Positions 6,607 to 13,680 of a stretch of 14,318 nucleotides of DNA are shown here, one piece after another. Every line of letters begins with the position of its first letter. Position 1 is the first letter of the stretch. Source of the stretch: UBA4735 sp035935465 (GTDB lineage Bacteria; Chloroflexota; Limnocylindria; P2-11E); NCBI GenBank assembly GCA_035935465.1, contig DASYXA010000126.1, positions 1 to 14,318 of the forward strand, in the 5' to 3' direction. Both the position numbers and the translations under genes were made by a program. Below the pieces are notes generated by a model that had not been told where the DNA came from, searched no databases, and saw only the letters and a program-made list of their open reading frames with translations.

Positions 6607-7794
6607 TTACGCTGCGGTCGTTTCCTTCTCGGTCCCGGCGGCGACGGCGTGGGCGGTCTCGACGCGATCCAACACCGCGCCCCAGCTCCAGCGCGCGGCG
6701 ACCTTCGTCCGCCCGCGCGCGCCCATCGCGGTCGCGGCAGCCGGATCGTCGATGAGCCGGAAGAGCGCGCGGGCGACCTCGTCGGCGCGCTGGCGCACCA
6801 CGATCCCATCCGCGCCGTCGTCGATCACCTCACGCAGCGCCGGGATGTCGCCGCCGATGACCGGCTTGCCGTGCAGCCAGGCCTCGAGGTAGCCGAGGCC
6901 GAACGTCTCGTGGCGCGACGGCATCGCGAACATCGAGCACGCCTCGAGCGCGTCATCCTTCTCGGCCGCCGTCGCGTTCTCGAGGTGGATGATCCGCTCG
7001 TCGGCGTAGCGCTGGAAGTCGTCGAAGAACGTCGAGTAGAACCCCGGCAACCCGATGAACACGAAGCGCGTGTCGGCGTGGGTCCGCCACACCGTCTCGG
7101 TCGCGTCGAGCAGCTGGATGTATCCCTTGTACCGCTCCTTGCGCCCGATGTAGAGGACGATCGGCGCTCCAGCCGGGATCGCGTGCCGCGCGCGGAACGC
7201 GCTTCCGTCGCCATCCGACGTCGCGTTCGGTCCCATGCCGGTGGTGACGACGCGTGCACCGTCGATCCCGTGGGCGCCGTACCAGTCGCGCTCCCAATCG
7301 GTCATGGTCGTGATCGCGCTCGCCCGGCGGTAGCGCGCGAAGTCCGCGGGCGTGTCGCCGCCGTGGAACTGCCCCGCGTGCGCGAGCGGCGTGAGCACGA
7401 GCGGGATGCCGAGCTCCTCGGCGACGTCGATGCTCGAGTCGAGATACTCGCGACCGACGTTGTGGATCAGGTCGCGATCCTCCGCGTAGCGCTCGAGGAG
7501 CTCGCCGCGCATGAGGTCGACGAGCGTCGTCGCGTCCGCGGCCATCCCGAAGATCCCGCCGCGCGGCTTCACCTGCACGACCTGGACGCCCTGGTCCATG
7601 AACACGCGGTGGTCGTCGTACACGGCGGGGCCGAACGCCGCGCCGCGATACGACGTCTCCTCTTTCTCCGCGGGCCACGCGCACACCACGCGGACGTCGT
7701 GGCCGCGCGCGGCGAGCCGCGTCGCGAATTGGTAGGTGAGGCTCTCGGATCCGCCGATCGGGCAGTAGCCCCGCTTGGTGAACAGGAGCCTCAT
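6607..7794 (-). CDS. GT4-family glycosyltransferase (second paralogue)
   Basis: The 395-residue product is a GT4 enzyme with GT-B architecture. It begins MRLLFTKRGYCPIGGSESLT with the GGSE loop. A central stretch reads HAGQFHGGDTPADFARYRRA then TDWERDWYGAHGI. The donor domain has YIGRKERYKGY (215-225), and HETFGLGYLEAW contains E296 and E304 as the E-x7-E pair, followed by GKPVIGGDIPALREVI. These blocks match the protein encoded at 2329-3429 almost motif for motif, including the uncommon GDxPADxARYRR segment, so the two probably diverged from one ancestor and may use related substrates. The ATG at 7794 has no obvious Shine-Dalgarno. It begins 40 bp after the HNH gene on the same strand and may be co-transcribed with it. 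The sugar donor and acceptor are unknown. Confidence 0.88.
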   Translation of the reverse strand: MRLLFTKRGYCPIGGSESLTYQFATRLAARGHDVRVVCAWPAEKEETSYRGAAFGPAVYDDHRVFMDQGVQVVQVKPRGGIFGMAADATTLVDLMRGELLERYAEDRDLIHNVGREYLDSSIDVAEELGIPLVLTPLAHAGQFHGGDTPADFARYRRASAITTMTDWERDWYGAHGIDGARVVTTGMGPNATSDGDGSAFRARHAIPAGAPIVLYIGRKERYKGYIQLLDATETVWRTHADTRFVFIGLPGFYSTFFDDFQRYADERIIHLENATAAEKDDALEACSMFAMPSRHETFGLGYLEAWLHGKPVIGGDIPALREVIDDGADGIVVRQRADEVARALFRLIDDPAAATAMGARGRTKVAARWSWGAVLDRVETAHAVAAGTEKETTAA

Positions 7795-7834
7795 CGGGGG
7801 AACGCAGAACGCACGAGCGATGCCAGGACGGCCG

Positions 7835-8368
7835 CTATGAAGCGGCCGCGGAGTCTTCGACGCCGAGGAACTTGAACCACGTGCGCTCGCCGGCCCGGAT
7901 GTAGCTGGAGAACAGGTAGCTGGGCGTTGACGGCGGCCTGAACGGCGGCCGGGCGAGCGCCATGTGCGATTCCTGCAGGGTCCGCCCGCCCTTCTTGTGG
8001 TTGCAGCCCTTGCACGCCGCGACCACGTTCTCCCAGATGTGCTGGCCGCCGCGATGGCGGGGGACGACGTGGTCGAGGGTGAGGTCGTGGCCGCGCTTGC
8101 CGCAGTACTGGCAGGTGTGGTCGTCGCGGACGAGCACTTCCTTGCGGGTCATCTTCAGGACCGGGCGGGGCCGCTTGATGTGATACGCGAGGCGAATGAC
8201 CGACGGTGTCACGATCGATCTTCGCTCGCTCGTGACGATGTGCCCGTTCTGCTCGATGACGACGGCCTTCTGCTTGTCCAACAGGACCACCGCGCGCCGG
8301 ACGTTGCAGACGTTCAACGGCTGGTAGTCCAGGTTCAGCACGAGGACGTTCGCGTCGACCACGCCCAT
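7835..8368 (-). CDS. HNH endonuclease family protein
   Basis: The 177-residue product has a clear HNH nuclease domain in its middle: CQYCG (C86, C89), LTLDHVVPRHRGG with H100, ENVVAACKGCNHKKGG with N114, C119, C122 and H124. The four cysteines form the structural zinc site and the His/Asn residues the metal-dependent active site. The N-terminus VLVLNLDYQPLNVCNVRRAV is typical of a widespread, chromosomally encoded HNH group found in Actinobacteria, Cyanobacteria and Chloroflexi. Its cellular role is not established; DNA repair or defence have been considered for relatives. It is not flanked by phage or restriction genes here. The ATG at 8368 diverges from pdxS with only 28 bp between the two start codons. 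Confidence 0.88.
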   Translation of the reverse strand: MGVVDANVLVLNLDYQPLNVCNVRRAVVLLDKQKAVVIEQNGHIVTSERRSIVTPSVIRLAYHIKRPRPVLKMTRKEVLVRDDHTCQYCGKRGHDLTLDHVVPRHRGGQHIWENVVAACKGCNHKKGGRTLQESHMALARPPFRPPSTPSYLFSSYIRAGERTWFKFLGVEDSAAAS

Positions 8369-8396
8369 GTTCCGATTTTAGGGGTCTAGCGGTACG
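8369..8396. promoter_or_regulatory. Very short divergent promoter region, HNH / pdxS
   Basis: Only 28 bp separate the HNH ATG (8368) from the first pdxS ATG (8397). On the minus strand a TAAAAT hexamer (complement of 8375-8380) ends 6 nt before the HNH ATG, where a -10 box would place transcription start at or next to the start codon, suggesting a leaderless mRNA. No matching -35 was seen. For pdxS a weak TTCCGA (8370-8375) and TACGAT (8393-8398) pair with 17-bp spacing would suit the ATG at 8409. Both assignments are inference. Confidence 0.4.
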
Positions 8397-9335
8397 ATGG
8401 GGGTTCCGATGGCGCAGAACGGGAACGGACACAGGGCGGACACTTCCAAGGCGACTTGGACCGTGAAGTCGGGCCTCGCTCAGATGCTCAAGGGCGGGGT
8501 GATCATGGACGTCGTCACCGCCGAGCACGCCAAGATCGCCGAAGAAGCCGGCGCCGTCGCGGTGATGGCCCTCGAGCGCGTCCCGTCCGACATCCGCAAG
8601 GAGGGCGGCGTCGCGCGCATGAGCGACCCGCAGCTCATCACCGAGATCATGGACACGGTCACCATCCCGGTCATGGCGAAGGCCCGGATCGGCCACTTCG
8701 TCGAAGCGCAGGTGCTCCAGGCGCTCGGCGTCGACTACGTGGACGAGAGCGAGGTCCTGACGCCGGCCGACGAGCGGTTCCACATCGACAAGCGGAAGTT
8801 CGACGTGCCGTTCGTCTGCGGCGCCCGCGATCTCGGCGAGGCGCTCCGGCGCATCAGCGAAGGCGCCGCGATGATCCGCAGCAAGGGCGAGGCCGGGACC
8901 GGCAACATCGTCGAGGCGGTCCGCCACATCCGCGAGATCACCGGCGGCATCGAGGCGCTCGCCGGGCTCGACGAGTCGCAGCTTCGCGAGAAGGCCGCCG
9001 AGTATCGCGTCCCGCTCGAGCTCGTCCGCGATGTCGCGACAGCCAAGAAGCTCCCGGTGGTGCTGTTCTGCGCCGGCGGCATCGCGACGCCGGCCGACGC
9101 GGCGCTGATGATGCAGCTCGGCGCGGAGGGCAACTTCGTCGGGAGCGGCATCTTCAAGGCGTCCGAGGATCCGACGGACCAGCTGAAGCGCGCGAAGGCG
9201 ATCGTCGAGGCCACGACGCACTTCATGGACCCGAAGCTCATCGCCGAGGTCTCGCGCGGCCTCGGGCAGGCGATGCGCGGCATCGCGCTCGAGACGCTCG
9301 CCGCGGGCGAACGCCTTGCCGTCCGCGGTTGGTGA
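8397..9335 (+). CDS. pdxS: Pyridoxal 5'-phosphate synthase, lyase subunit PdxS
   Basis: The 312-residue product is PdxS (Pdx1), which builds pyridoxal 5'-phosphate from ribose 5-phosphate, glyceraldehyde 3-phosphate and ammonia supplied by PdxT. Family sequence is visible throughout: KSGLAQMLKGGVIMDVV with Asp38, MALERVPSDIRKEGGVARMS, PVMAKARIGHFVEAQVL with the Schiff-base Lys95, IRSKGEAGTGN with the second catalytic Lys163, and a C-terminal FCAGGIATPADAALMMQLG. Full length matches the family (about 290-310) with a short extra N-terminus. Two ATGs are possible: 8397, or 8409, which has GGGGG five bases upstream; the longer form is given. It overlaps pdxT by 20 bp at its 3' end, as expected for subunits made together. 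Confidence 0.97.
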   Translation: MGVPMAQNGNGHRADTSKATWTVKSGLAQMLKGGVIMDVVTAEHAKIAEEAGAVAVMALERVPSDIRKEGGVARMSDPQLITEIMDTVTIPVMAKARIGHFVEAQVLQALGVDYVDESEVLTPADERFHIDKRKFDVPFVCGARDLGEALRRISEGAAMIRSKGEAGTGNIVEAVRHIREITGGIEALAGLDESQLREKAAEYRVPLELVRDVATAKKLPVVLFCAGGIATPADAALMMQLGAEGNFVGSGIFKASEDPTDQLKRAKAIVEATTHFMDPKLIAEVSRGLGQAMRGIALETLAAGERLAVRGW

Positions 9336-9942
9336 CCGCTTAGCTCGCGCCGGCGTCCTCGGCCTCCAGGGCGATTTCCGCGAGCACCTCGAGACCTTCC
9401 AGCGACTCGGGACCGAGGCGGTCGATGTCCGCCGGCCGGAGCAGCTCGACGCCATCGACGCCCTCGTCATCCCCGGCGGCGAGAGCACCACGATCGGCAA
9501 GCTCGCGCTCCGCTACGGCTTCATCCCCAAGCTCCGGCGGCGCGTCGCGGAGGGGATGTCGGTGTGGGGCACCTGCGCCGGCGCGATCTTCATCGCCCGT
9601 GACGTGCCGGGTCATCCGCACCCGCTGGCCGGGCTGATGGACATCACCGTGCGCCGCAACGCCTTCGGCCGCCAGCTCGACTCGTTCGAGGCCGACCTCG
9701 ACGTGCCCGTGCTGGGTGCCGCTCCATTCCATGCGGTGTTCATCCGCGCGCCGCTCATCGAGCGCGTCGGCCCCGGCGTGGACGTGCTCTCCACCCTGGA
9801 CGACGCGGGGGGAGGGGCCCGCGGGAGCGGAGCGACCATCGTCGCGGCGCGCCAGGGCACGCTCCTCGCGACGTCCTTCCATCCCGAGCTCACGCACGAC
9901 GGCCGGTTCCACGACTACTTCCTGACGCTCGGCCGCCGCTAG
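9316..9942 (+). CDS. pdxT: Pyridoxal 5'-phosphate synthase, glutaminase subunit PdxT
   Basis: The 208-residue product is PdxT (Pdx2), the class-I glutaminase that releases ammonia from glutamine and channels it into PdxS. The core begins VLGLQGDFREHLETFQRLG. PGGESTTIGKL (53-63) binds glutamine, GTCAGAIF carries the nucleophile Cys87, RRNAFGRQLDSFE is the family contact segment, and SFHPELTHDG supplies His189 and Glu191 of the triad. The frame has no ATG or GTG near the family start, so a TTG at 9316, within the end of pdxS, is the best candidate. That gives a short extra N-terminus of about eleven residues. The stop is followed after two bases by the next gene. Confidence 0.95.
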   Translation: MPSAVGDRLARAGVLGLQGDFREHLETFQRLGTEAVDVRRPEQLDAIDALVIPGGESTTIGKLALRYGFIPKLRRRVAEGMSVWGTCAGAIFIARDVPGHPHPLAGLMDITVRRNAFGRQLDSFEADLDVPVLGAAPFHAVFIRAPLIERVGPGVDVLSTLDDAGGGARGSGATIVAARQGTLLATSFHPELTHDGRFHDYFLTLGRR

Positions 9943-9944
9943 CC

Positions 9945-10958
9945 GTGCCGGTCCGTCCCGCGATGCCGACGGACCTGCCGCGCGTGACGCGGTTCCTGGC
10001 CGGCGCGAGCCGCGAGCCCGACGCGACCCTCGGCTCGGTCCTGCCGCAGCCGCTCGTGTCGAGCGCGCTCGCCGGCTGGCGGAAGCTGCTGCCCGGGACC
10101 ATGGGCCTGCGCGGCCGGCTCCGGCTGTACATCGAGGAGTACCGCGGTCGCCTCTGCGCGGTGGCCCTCGTCTACAGCGGCCGCCGGCCGGAGTGGGTCA
10201 TTCTCGCGATCGCCGCCGTTCCCGATCCCGGCGGTGCCGAGGGCTCGTTCAAGCTCCTCTCGTACCTGTCGGCGGCCGCGGTGCAGCACGGACAGCTGCG
10301 CCTCTACGGCGCCGTCGCCGATGCCGCGATCGCCACACCCGCGGCCGGCGCCGCGCGGGCGCGCGAAACGTTCTTCCAGGCGGGCTTCTACTCGTACACG
10401 CGCGAGACCTGGTACGCCGCGCCGCGCGCACCGCTCCGCGCGCCGGCCCGCAAGCTCGATGGCCACTATGCCCGCCGCCGCGACGCGCACGATCTCTTCC
10501 GCTTCTACGCCGCGACGACGCCGCACGCGGTGCAGCGGGCCGAGCAGCTCACGGTCGAGGACTTCGACATGGGCCGCCGCGCCGGCGCGTTCGATCCGCC
10601 GTTCCTGGTGAGTGGCAACCCGCTCGCGATGCGGCGGGAGACGACGATGGTCGTCGGCGGCGAGCCCCGGCTCGGCGCGTTCGGGGTGAGCTTCCGCGGC
10701 CTGGACGGTCATCCGCACGTGGTGAAGGCCCGCTCGGTCGATGGCGACGCGGACCTCGCGCGCGATGTCGTCCGCGCGACGACGCTCGAGCTGCCGGGCG
10801 GCCGGGCGATCATGTCGCCGGTCCGCTCGTACGAGGAGCATGTGGCCCGCGCGCTGCTCTCCGAGGGCTTTCGCGAGATCGCCACGGCTATGCTGTTCGT
10901 CAAAGAGCTTGCCGTTCGCATCGAAGAGCCGGCGTGGGCGCCGGCGGTGGTGAGATGA
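9945..10958 (+). CDS. Uncharacterised protein with GNAT-like features
   Basis: The 337-residue product is not recognised with certainty. It starts VRPAMPTDLPRVTRFLAGAS, resembling the opening of a GNAT N-acetyltransferase ('R.A...D'). RGRLCAVALVYSGRRPEWVI then looks like a GNAT core strand pair, followed by GSFKLLSYLSAAAVQHGQLR (helix and strand), FFQAGFYSYTRETWYA (a 'GF..y..e..y' block typical of GNAT C-termini) and a second half of similar length, ending HVARALLSEGFREIATAMLF. It could therefore be a tandem or degenerate GNAT protein. No catalytic residue can be named. GTG at 9945 is used, with ATG at 9963 as an alternative. It begins 2 bp after pdxT, and its TGA overlaps the next ATG (10955-10958), so it is firmly in the operon and may work with the R3H ATPase. 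Confidence 0.75.
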   Translation: MPVRPAMPTDLPRVTRFLAGASREPDATLGSVLPQPLVSSALAGWRKLLPGTMGLRGRLRLYIEEYRGRLCAVALVYSGRRPEWVILAIAAVPDPGGAEGSFKLLSYLSAAAVQHGQLRLYGAVADAAIATPAAGAARARETFFQAGFYSYTRETWYAAPRAPLRAPARKLDGHYARRRDAHDLFRFYAATTPHAVQRAEQLTVEDFDMGRRAGAFDPPFLVSGNPLAMRRETTMVVGGEPRLGAFGVSFRGLDGHPHVVKARSVDGDADLARDVVRATTLELPGGRAIMSPVRSYEEHVARALLSEGFREIATAMLFVKELAVRIEEPAWAPAVVR

Positions 10959-12472
10959 CGATCGAGCGTGACGACCTCGACGCGATCCTCGACGCCCTTC
11001 CCCCCGATCTGTGCCAGCGGGTCCGCGCGCTCGTCGACCTCGGCGGTTTGCTCGAGATCGTCATGGACCTGGGGCGCATCCCCGAGGCCCGGTTCGCCGG
11101 ACGCGAGGAGCGGCTCTCGCAGCGCGAGGTCACGGCCGAGGATCTCGCCTACGTGATCTCGCGGATCGGCCAATTCGGCGGGGACAACCGCGCCGGTATC
11201 GAACGCACGCTCCACCGGATCAGCGCGCTGCGGAACCGCGCCGGGAAGGTCGTCGGGCTCACGCTCCGCGTCGGCCGGGCGATGTACGGCACGATGGAGA
11301 TCGTCCGCGACGTCGTGGAATCGGGGAAGAGCATCCTGCTGCTCGGGCGGCCCGGCGTCGGCAAGACCACCCTCCTGCGCGAGATCGCCCGCGTGCTCGC
11401 CGACGACCTCAAGAAGCGCGTCGTCGTCGTCGACACGTCGAACGAGATCGCCGGCGACGGCGACATCCCGCACCCGGGCATCGGTCGCGCGCGCCGGATG
11501 CAGGTCGCGACACCGAGCCTGCAGCACGCGGTGATGATCGAGGCCGTCGAGAACCACATGCCCGAGGTCATCGTCATCGACGAGATCGGGACCGAGCAGG
11601 AGGCCCAGGCGGCGCGCACGATCGCCGAGCGCGGCGTGCAGCTCGTCGCGACGGCCCACGGCAACACGCTCGAGAACCTCATGCTGAACCCGACGCTCTC
11701 CGACCTCATCGGCGGCATCCAGACGGTCACGCTCGGCGACGAGGAGGCCCGCCGCCGTGGCACGCAGAAGTCGGTGCTCGAGCGCAAGGCCCCGCCGACG
11801 TTCCAGGTGCTCGTGGAGATCCAGGCGTACCAGAAGGTGTCCATCTACCAGGACGTCGCACAGACCGTGGACTCGATCCTCCTCGGGATGCCCGTCTCGC
11901 CGCAGCTGCGCGAGCGCGACCTGTCCGGTCAGGTGACCGTCTCGACGGCGAAGGAGACGCGCGCGCCGGCCGAGGCCGTCGAGCGCCGGAGCACGCCGCG
12001 GACACCCACCCGCGACATCCGCGAGACCGTGAAGGTCTACCCGTTCGGGATCTCGTGGTCGCGGCTCGAGGAGGCTGCGCGCGGGCTCAACCTTCCGGTC
12101 GCCGTGGTGCGCGAGCCCGAAGACGCCGACGTCGTCATCACGCTGAAGAACTACTACCGCCGCAAGACGCCGCGGCTGCGGAATGCCGAATCGAACGGCG
12201 TCCCGATCTACGTCGCGCGCAGCAACTCTTCGTCCCAGATCGCGAGCGCGCTCACGAGCGTGTTCGAGCTGCGGCGCGCGCCCGAGGACGTCGCGCTCGA
12301 GGAGACCCGCGAGGCGATCGACGCGGTCACCACCGGCGCGCGCGACGAGGTCGAGCTCGAGCCCCAGAACGCGTACGTCCGGAAGCTCCAGCACGAGCTC
12401 GTCGAGCAGGCGAACCTCAGCTCGCGCAGCACCGGCCACGAGCCATACCGGCGCGTTCAGATCTATAGGTGA
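10955..12472 (+). CDS. R3H-domain AAA-type ATPase (Ycf45 / SpoIIIAA-like)
   Basis: The 505-residue product combines a RecA/AAA-like ATPase related to SpoIIIAA and plastid/cyanobacterial Ycf45 with a C-terminal R3H nucleic-acid-binding domain. Walker A is GRPGVGKTT (131-139), Walker B VIVIDEIG (206-213), and an ATAHGN sensor-like segment follows (232-237). A helical N-terminal domain (LDAILDALPPDLCQRVRALV) precedes them. The last part has a small domain with VYPFGISWSRLEEAARGLNL, and the R3H signature R476-K-L-Q-H480 lies in RKLQHELVEQANLSS. The role in bacteria is unknown; the domain set suggests ATP-driven action on single-stranded RNA or DNA. The ATG at 10955 is fixed by the ATGA overlap with the upstream gene, and its TGA overlaps the tmk GTG at 12469-12472. 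Frame-overlapping long open reading stretches upstream of 10955 are not part of it. Confidence 0.92.
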   Translation: MTIERDDLDAILDALPPDLCQRVRALVDLGGLLEIVMDLGRIPEARFAGREERLSQREVTAEDLAYVISRIGQFGGDNRAGIERTLHRISALRNRAGKVVGLTLRVGRAMYGTMEIVRDVVESGKSILLLGRPGVGKTTLLREIARVLADDLKKRVVVVDTSNEIAGDGDIPHPGIGRARRMQVATPSLQHAVMIEAVENHMPEVIVIDEIGTEQEAQAARTIAERGVQLVATAHGNTLENLMLNPTLSDLIGGIQTVTLGDEEARRRGTQKSVLERKAPPTFQVLVEIQAYQKVSIYQDVAQTVDSILLGMPVSPQLRERDLSGQVTVSTAKETRAPAEAVERRSTPRTPTRDIRETVKVYPFGISWSRLEEAARGLNLPVAVVREPEDADVVITLKNYYRRKTPRLRNAESNGVPIYVARSNSSSQIASALTSVFELRRAPEDVALEETREAIDAVTTGARDEVELEPQNAYVRKLQHELVEQANLSSRSTGHEPYRRVQIYR

Positions 12473-13119
12473 GCGGCGTCTTCCTCTCCTTCGAGGGTGG
12501 GGAGGCATCGGGCAAGTCGGTCCAAGCGAAACGCCTGGCGGACCGGCTTCGCGCCGAGGGCCGCGATGTCGTGGCGGTGCGCGAGCCCGGCAGCACGCCG
12601 GTCGGCGAGCGGGTGCGCGACATCGTGCTGCACGCGCAGGACATCCCGCTCGCGCCGAACGCGCAGGCGCTCCTCTACAGCACCGCCCGCGCGCAGCTCG
12701 TGCGCGACGTCATCCGACCGGCGCTCGCTGCCGGCAGGATCGTGATCGTCGACCGGTTCTACGATTCCACGCTCGCGTACCAGGGCTACGGCCACGGCGC
12801 CGACCTCGATCGCCTGCGCGCGGTGACCGACTTCGCGGTCGGGGACACCCGGCCGGATCGCACGATCCTCCTCGACCTTCCGGTCGAGGCCGCCGAGGGG
12901 CGCGCCGCGAGCCGGAAGCCCGGTCGCGCGTGGGACCGGTTCGAGGCCGAGGCGAGCGCGTTCCACCAGCGGGTCCGCGACGGCTACCTGGCGCTCGCGA
13001 GCGCCGAGCCGCAGCGGTTCGCGGTCATCCGCGCGGACCGCGACGTCGAGGCGGTCGCGGCCGACGTTTGGCGCGAGGTCGAGCGATTCCTACCCGCACC
13101 TACACTCACGCCGCCATGA
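12469..13119 (+). CDS. tmk: Thymidylate kinase (dTMP kinase)
   Basis: The 216-residue product phosphorylates dTMP to dTDP, an essential step in dTTP synthesis. The P-loop is FEGGEASGKSVQ (residues 8-19), followed by VREPGSTPVGERVRD, which resembles the REPGGT motif. The DRFYDSTLAYQG block (95-106) is the family's DR[YF] signature, and a LID region, GRAASRKPGRAWDRFE, contains the basic residues expected in the bacterial type. Length is normal. The start is GTG at 12469, overlapping the stop of the R3H ATPase as GTGA; the stop overlaps the darA ATG (ATGA, 13116-13119). In Bacillus tmk is likewise followed by darA, so this pair is an old neighbourhood. Confidence 0.95.
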   Translation: MSGVFLSFEGGEASGKSVQAKRLADRLRAEGRDVVAVREPGSTPVGERVRDIVLHAQDIPLAPNAQALLYSTARAQLVRDVIRPALAAGRIVIVDRFYDSTLAYQGYGHGADLDRLRAVTDFAVGDTRPDRTILLDLPVEAAEGRAASRKPGRAWDRFEAEASAFHQRVRDGYLALASAEPQRFAVIRADRDVEAVAADVWREVERFLPAPTLTPP

Positions 13120-13445
13120 AGCTCGTCATCGCGATCGTGCACTCGGAGGACGCCGGTGCGCTCGTGGACGCCCTCACCGACAAGGAGTACCGGGTCACCC
13201 GGCTGCATTCGACCGGCGGCTTCCTGAAGCAGAACAACGCCACGGTGCTGGTGGGGACCGAGGAAGGCCAGGTCGAAGACGTCCTGGCGGTCATCCGGGA
13301 GACCTGCCACGCTCGCCAGCAGTACATCAACCCGATGCCCCCGATCATGGAGCCGGGCGAGTTCTACATGCCGTACCCGGTCGAGGTCTCCTTCGGCGGC
13401 GCGACCGTGTTCGTGATCGACGTCGCCCGCTACGAGCGGCTGTAG
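13116..13445 (+). CDS. darA: Cyclic-di-AMP receptor, DarA / PII-like (YaaQ family)
   Basis: The 109-residue product is a close match in length and motifs to DarA (YaaQ, PstA), a PII-like trimeric protein that binds cyclic-di-AMP. It begins MKLVIAIVHSEDAGALVDAL, continues with EYRVTRLHSTGGFLKQNNAT (the 'STGGFL...N.T' ligand region), and ends MPYPVEVSFGGATVFVIDV, the conserved PYPVEV..GGATVFV strand pair. What DarA controls downstream is not settled even in model organisms. The start ATG overlaps the tmk stop. No diadenylate cyclase or c-di-AMP phosphodiesterase is in the window. After the stop a weak hairpin (GACGGC 13460-13465 with GCCGTC 13472-13477) has no T-run. Confidence 0.94.
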   Translation: MKLVIAIVHSEDAGALVDALTDKEYRVTRLHSTGGFLKQNNATVLVGTEEGQVEDVLAVIRETCHARQQYINPMPPIMEPGEFYMPYPVEVSFGGATVFVIDVARYERL

Positions 13446-13487
13446 GGCCGCGTCCGTCTGACGGCCATCGTGCCGTCTTCGGAGCTA

Positions 13488-13575
13488 TCCGACCGATATC
13501 AGTGGCCCCGACGGCCTTAAGGCCGCGCCCGCGGCAGCCGAGGTACCTCCTGAAGCTGGGCGAAGGGAGAAGAAC
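13488..13575 (+). promoter_or_regulatory. Structured leader, copy A
   Basis: This is the first of two related leaders, aligned with 13793-13881. Shared blocks are TATCAG, CTTAAGGCCGC and the exact 14-mer TACCTCCTGAAGCT, then CGAAGG before the start codon. Copy A also has the palindrome GGCCTTAAGGCC (13513-13524) and the 10-bp palindrome GAGGTACCTC (13540-13549). CTCCT at 13547-13551 can pair with GGGAG at 13565-13569, the ribosome-binding site of the micro-ORF at 13576, across a 13-nt loop. GAGG at 13540-13543 could instead pair with CCTC, freeing the ribosome-binding site. Ligand and mechanism are unknown; I do not recognise a known riboswitch consensus. Confidence 0.55.
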
Positions 13576-13674
13576 ATGCGCGGCGCTTACGGCATCGCCT
13601 TGGCGATCCTCCTCGCGATCGCGTCCCTCGCCATCACCGCTGGCACAGTCGCGGCGGAGACGGTCTGGAGCTAG
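13576..13674 (+). CDS. Micro-ORF A, 32-residue hydrophobic peptide
   Basis: ATG at 13576 to TAG at 13674 encodes 32 residues starting MRGAYGIALAILLAIASLAI and ending with TAGTVAAETVWS after that. It has a short positive N-terminus, one hydrophobic helix long enough to cross the membrane, and a polar end, like a small membrane peptide or a bare signal sequence. A purine-rich AAGGGAG (13563-13569) lies about 6 nt upstream. It is too small for a family assignment. Support comes from the second copy downstream, with the same type of leader and an MR-hydrophobic-AGT layout. It could also be a non-coding RNA with an incidental frame. Confidence 0.5.
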   Translation: MRGAYGIALAILLAIASLAITAGTVAAETVWS

Positions 13675-13680
13675 GGACTG

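Noticed and set aside
7791..9500. 569-residue open frame antisense to HNH, pdxS and part of pdxT
   Set aside because: It is low-complexity Arg/Asp/Ala-rich sequence lying opposite clear pdxS and pdxT, a common shadow in GC-rich DNA.
10709..12508. 599-residue open frame on the minus strand opposite the R3H ATPase
   Set aside because: The plus strand encodes a protein with Walker motifs and an R3H signature; the antisense product has only repetitive acidic/basic composition.
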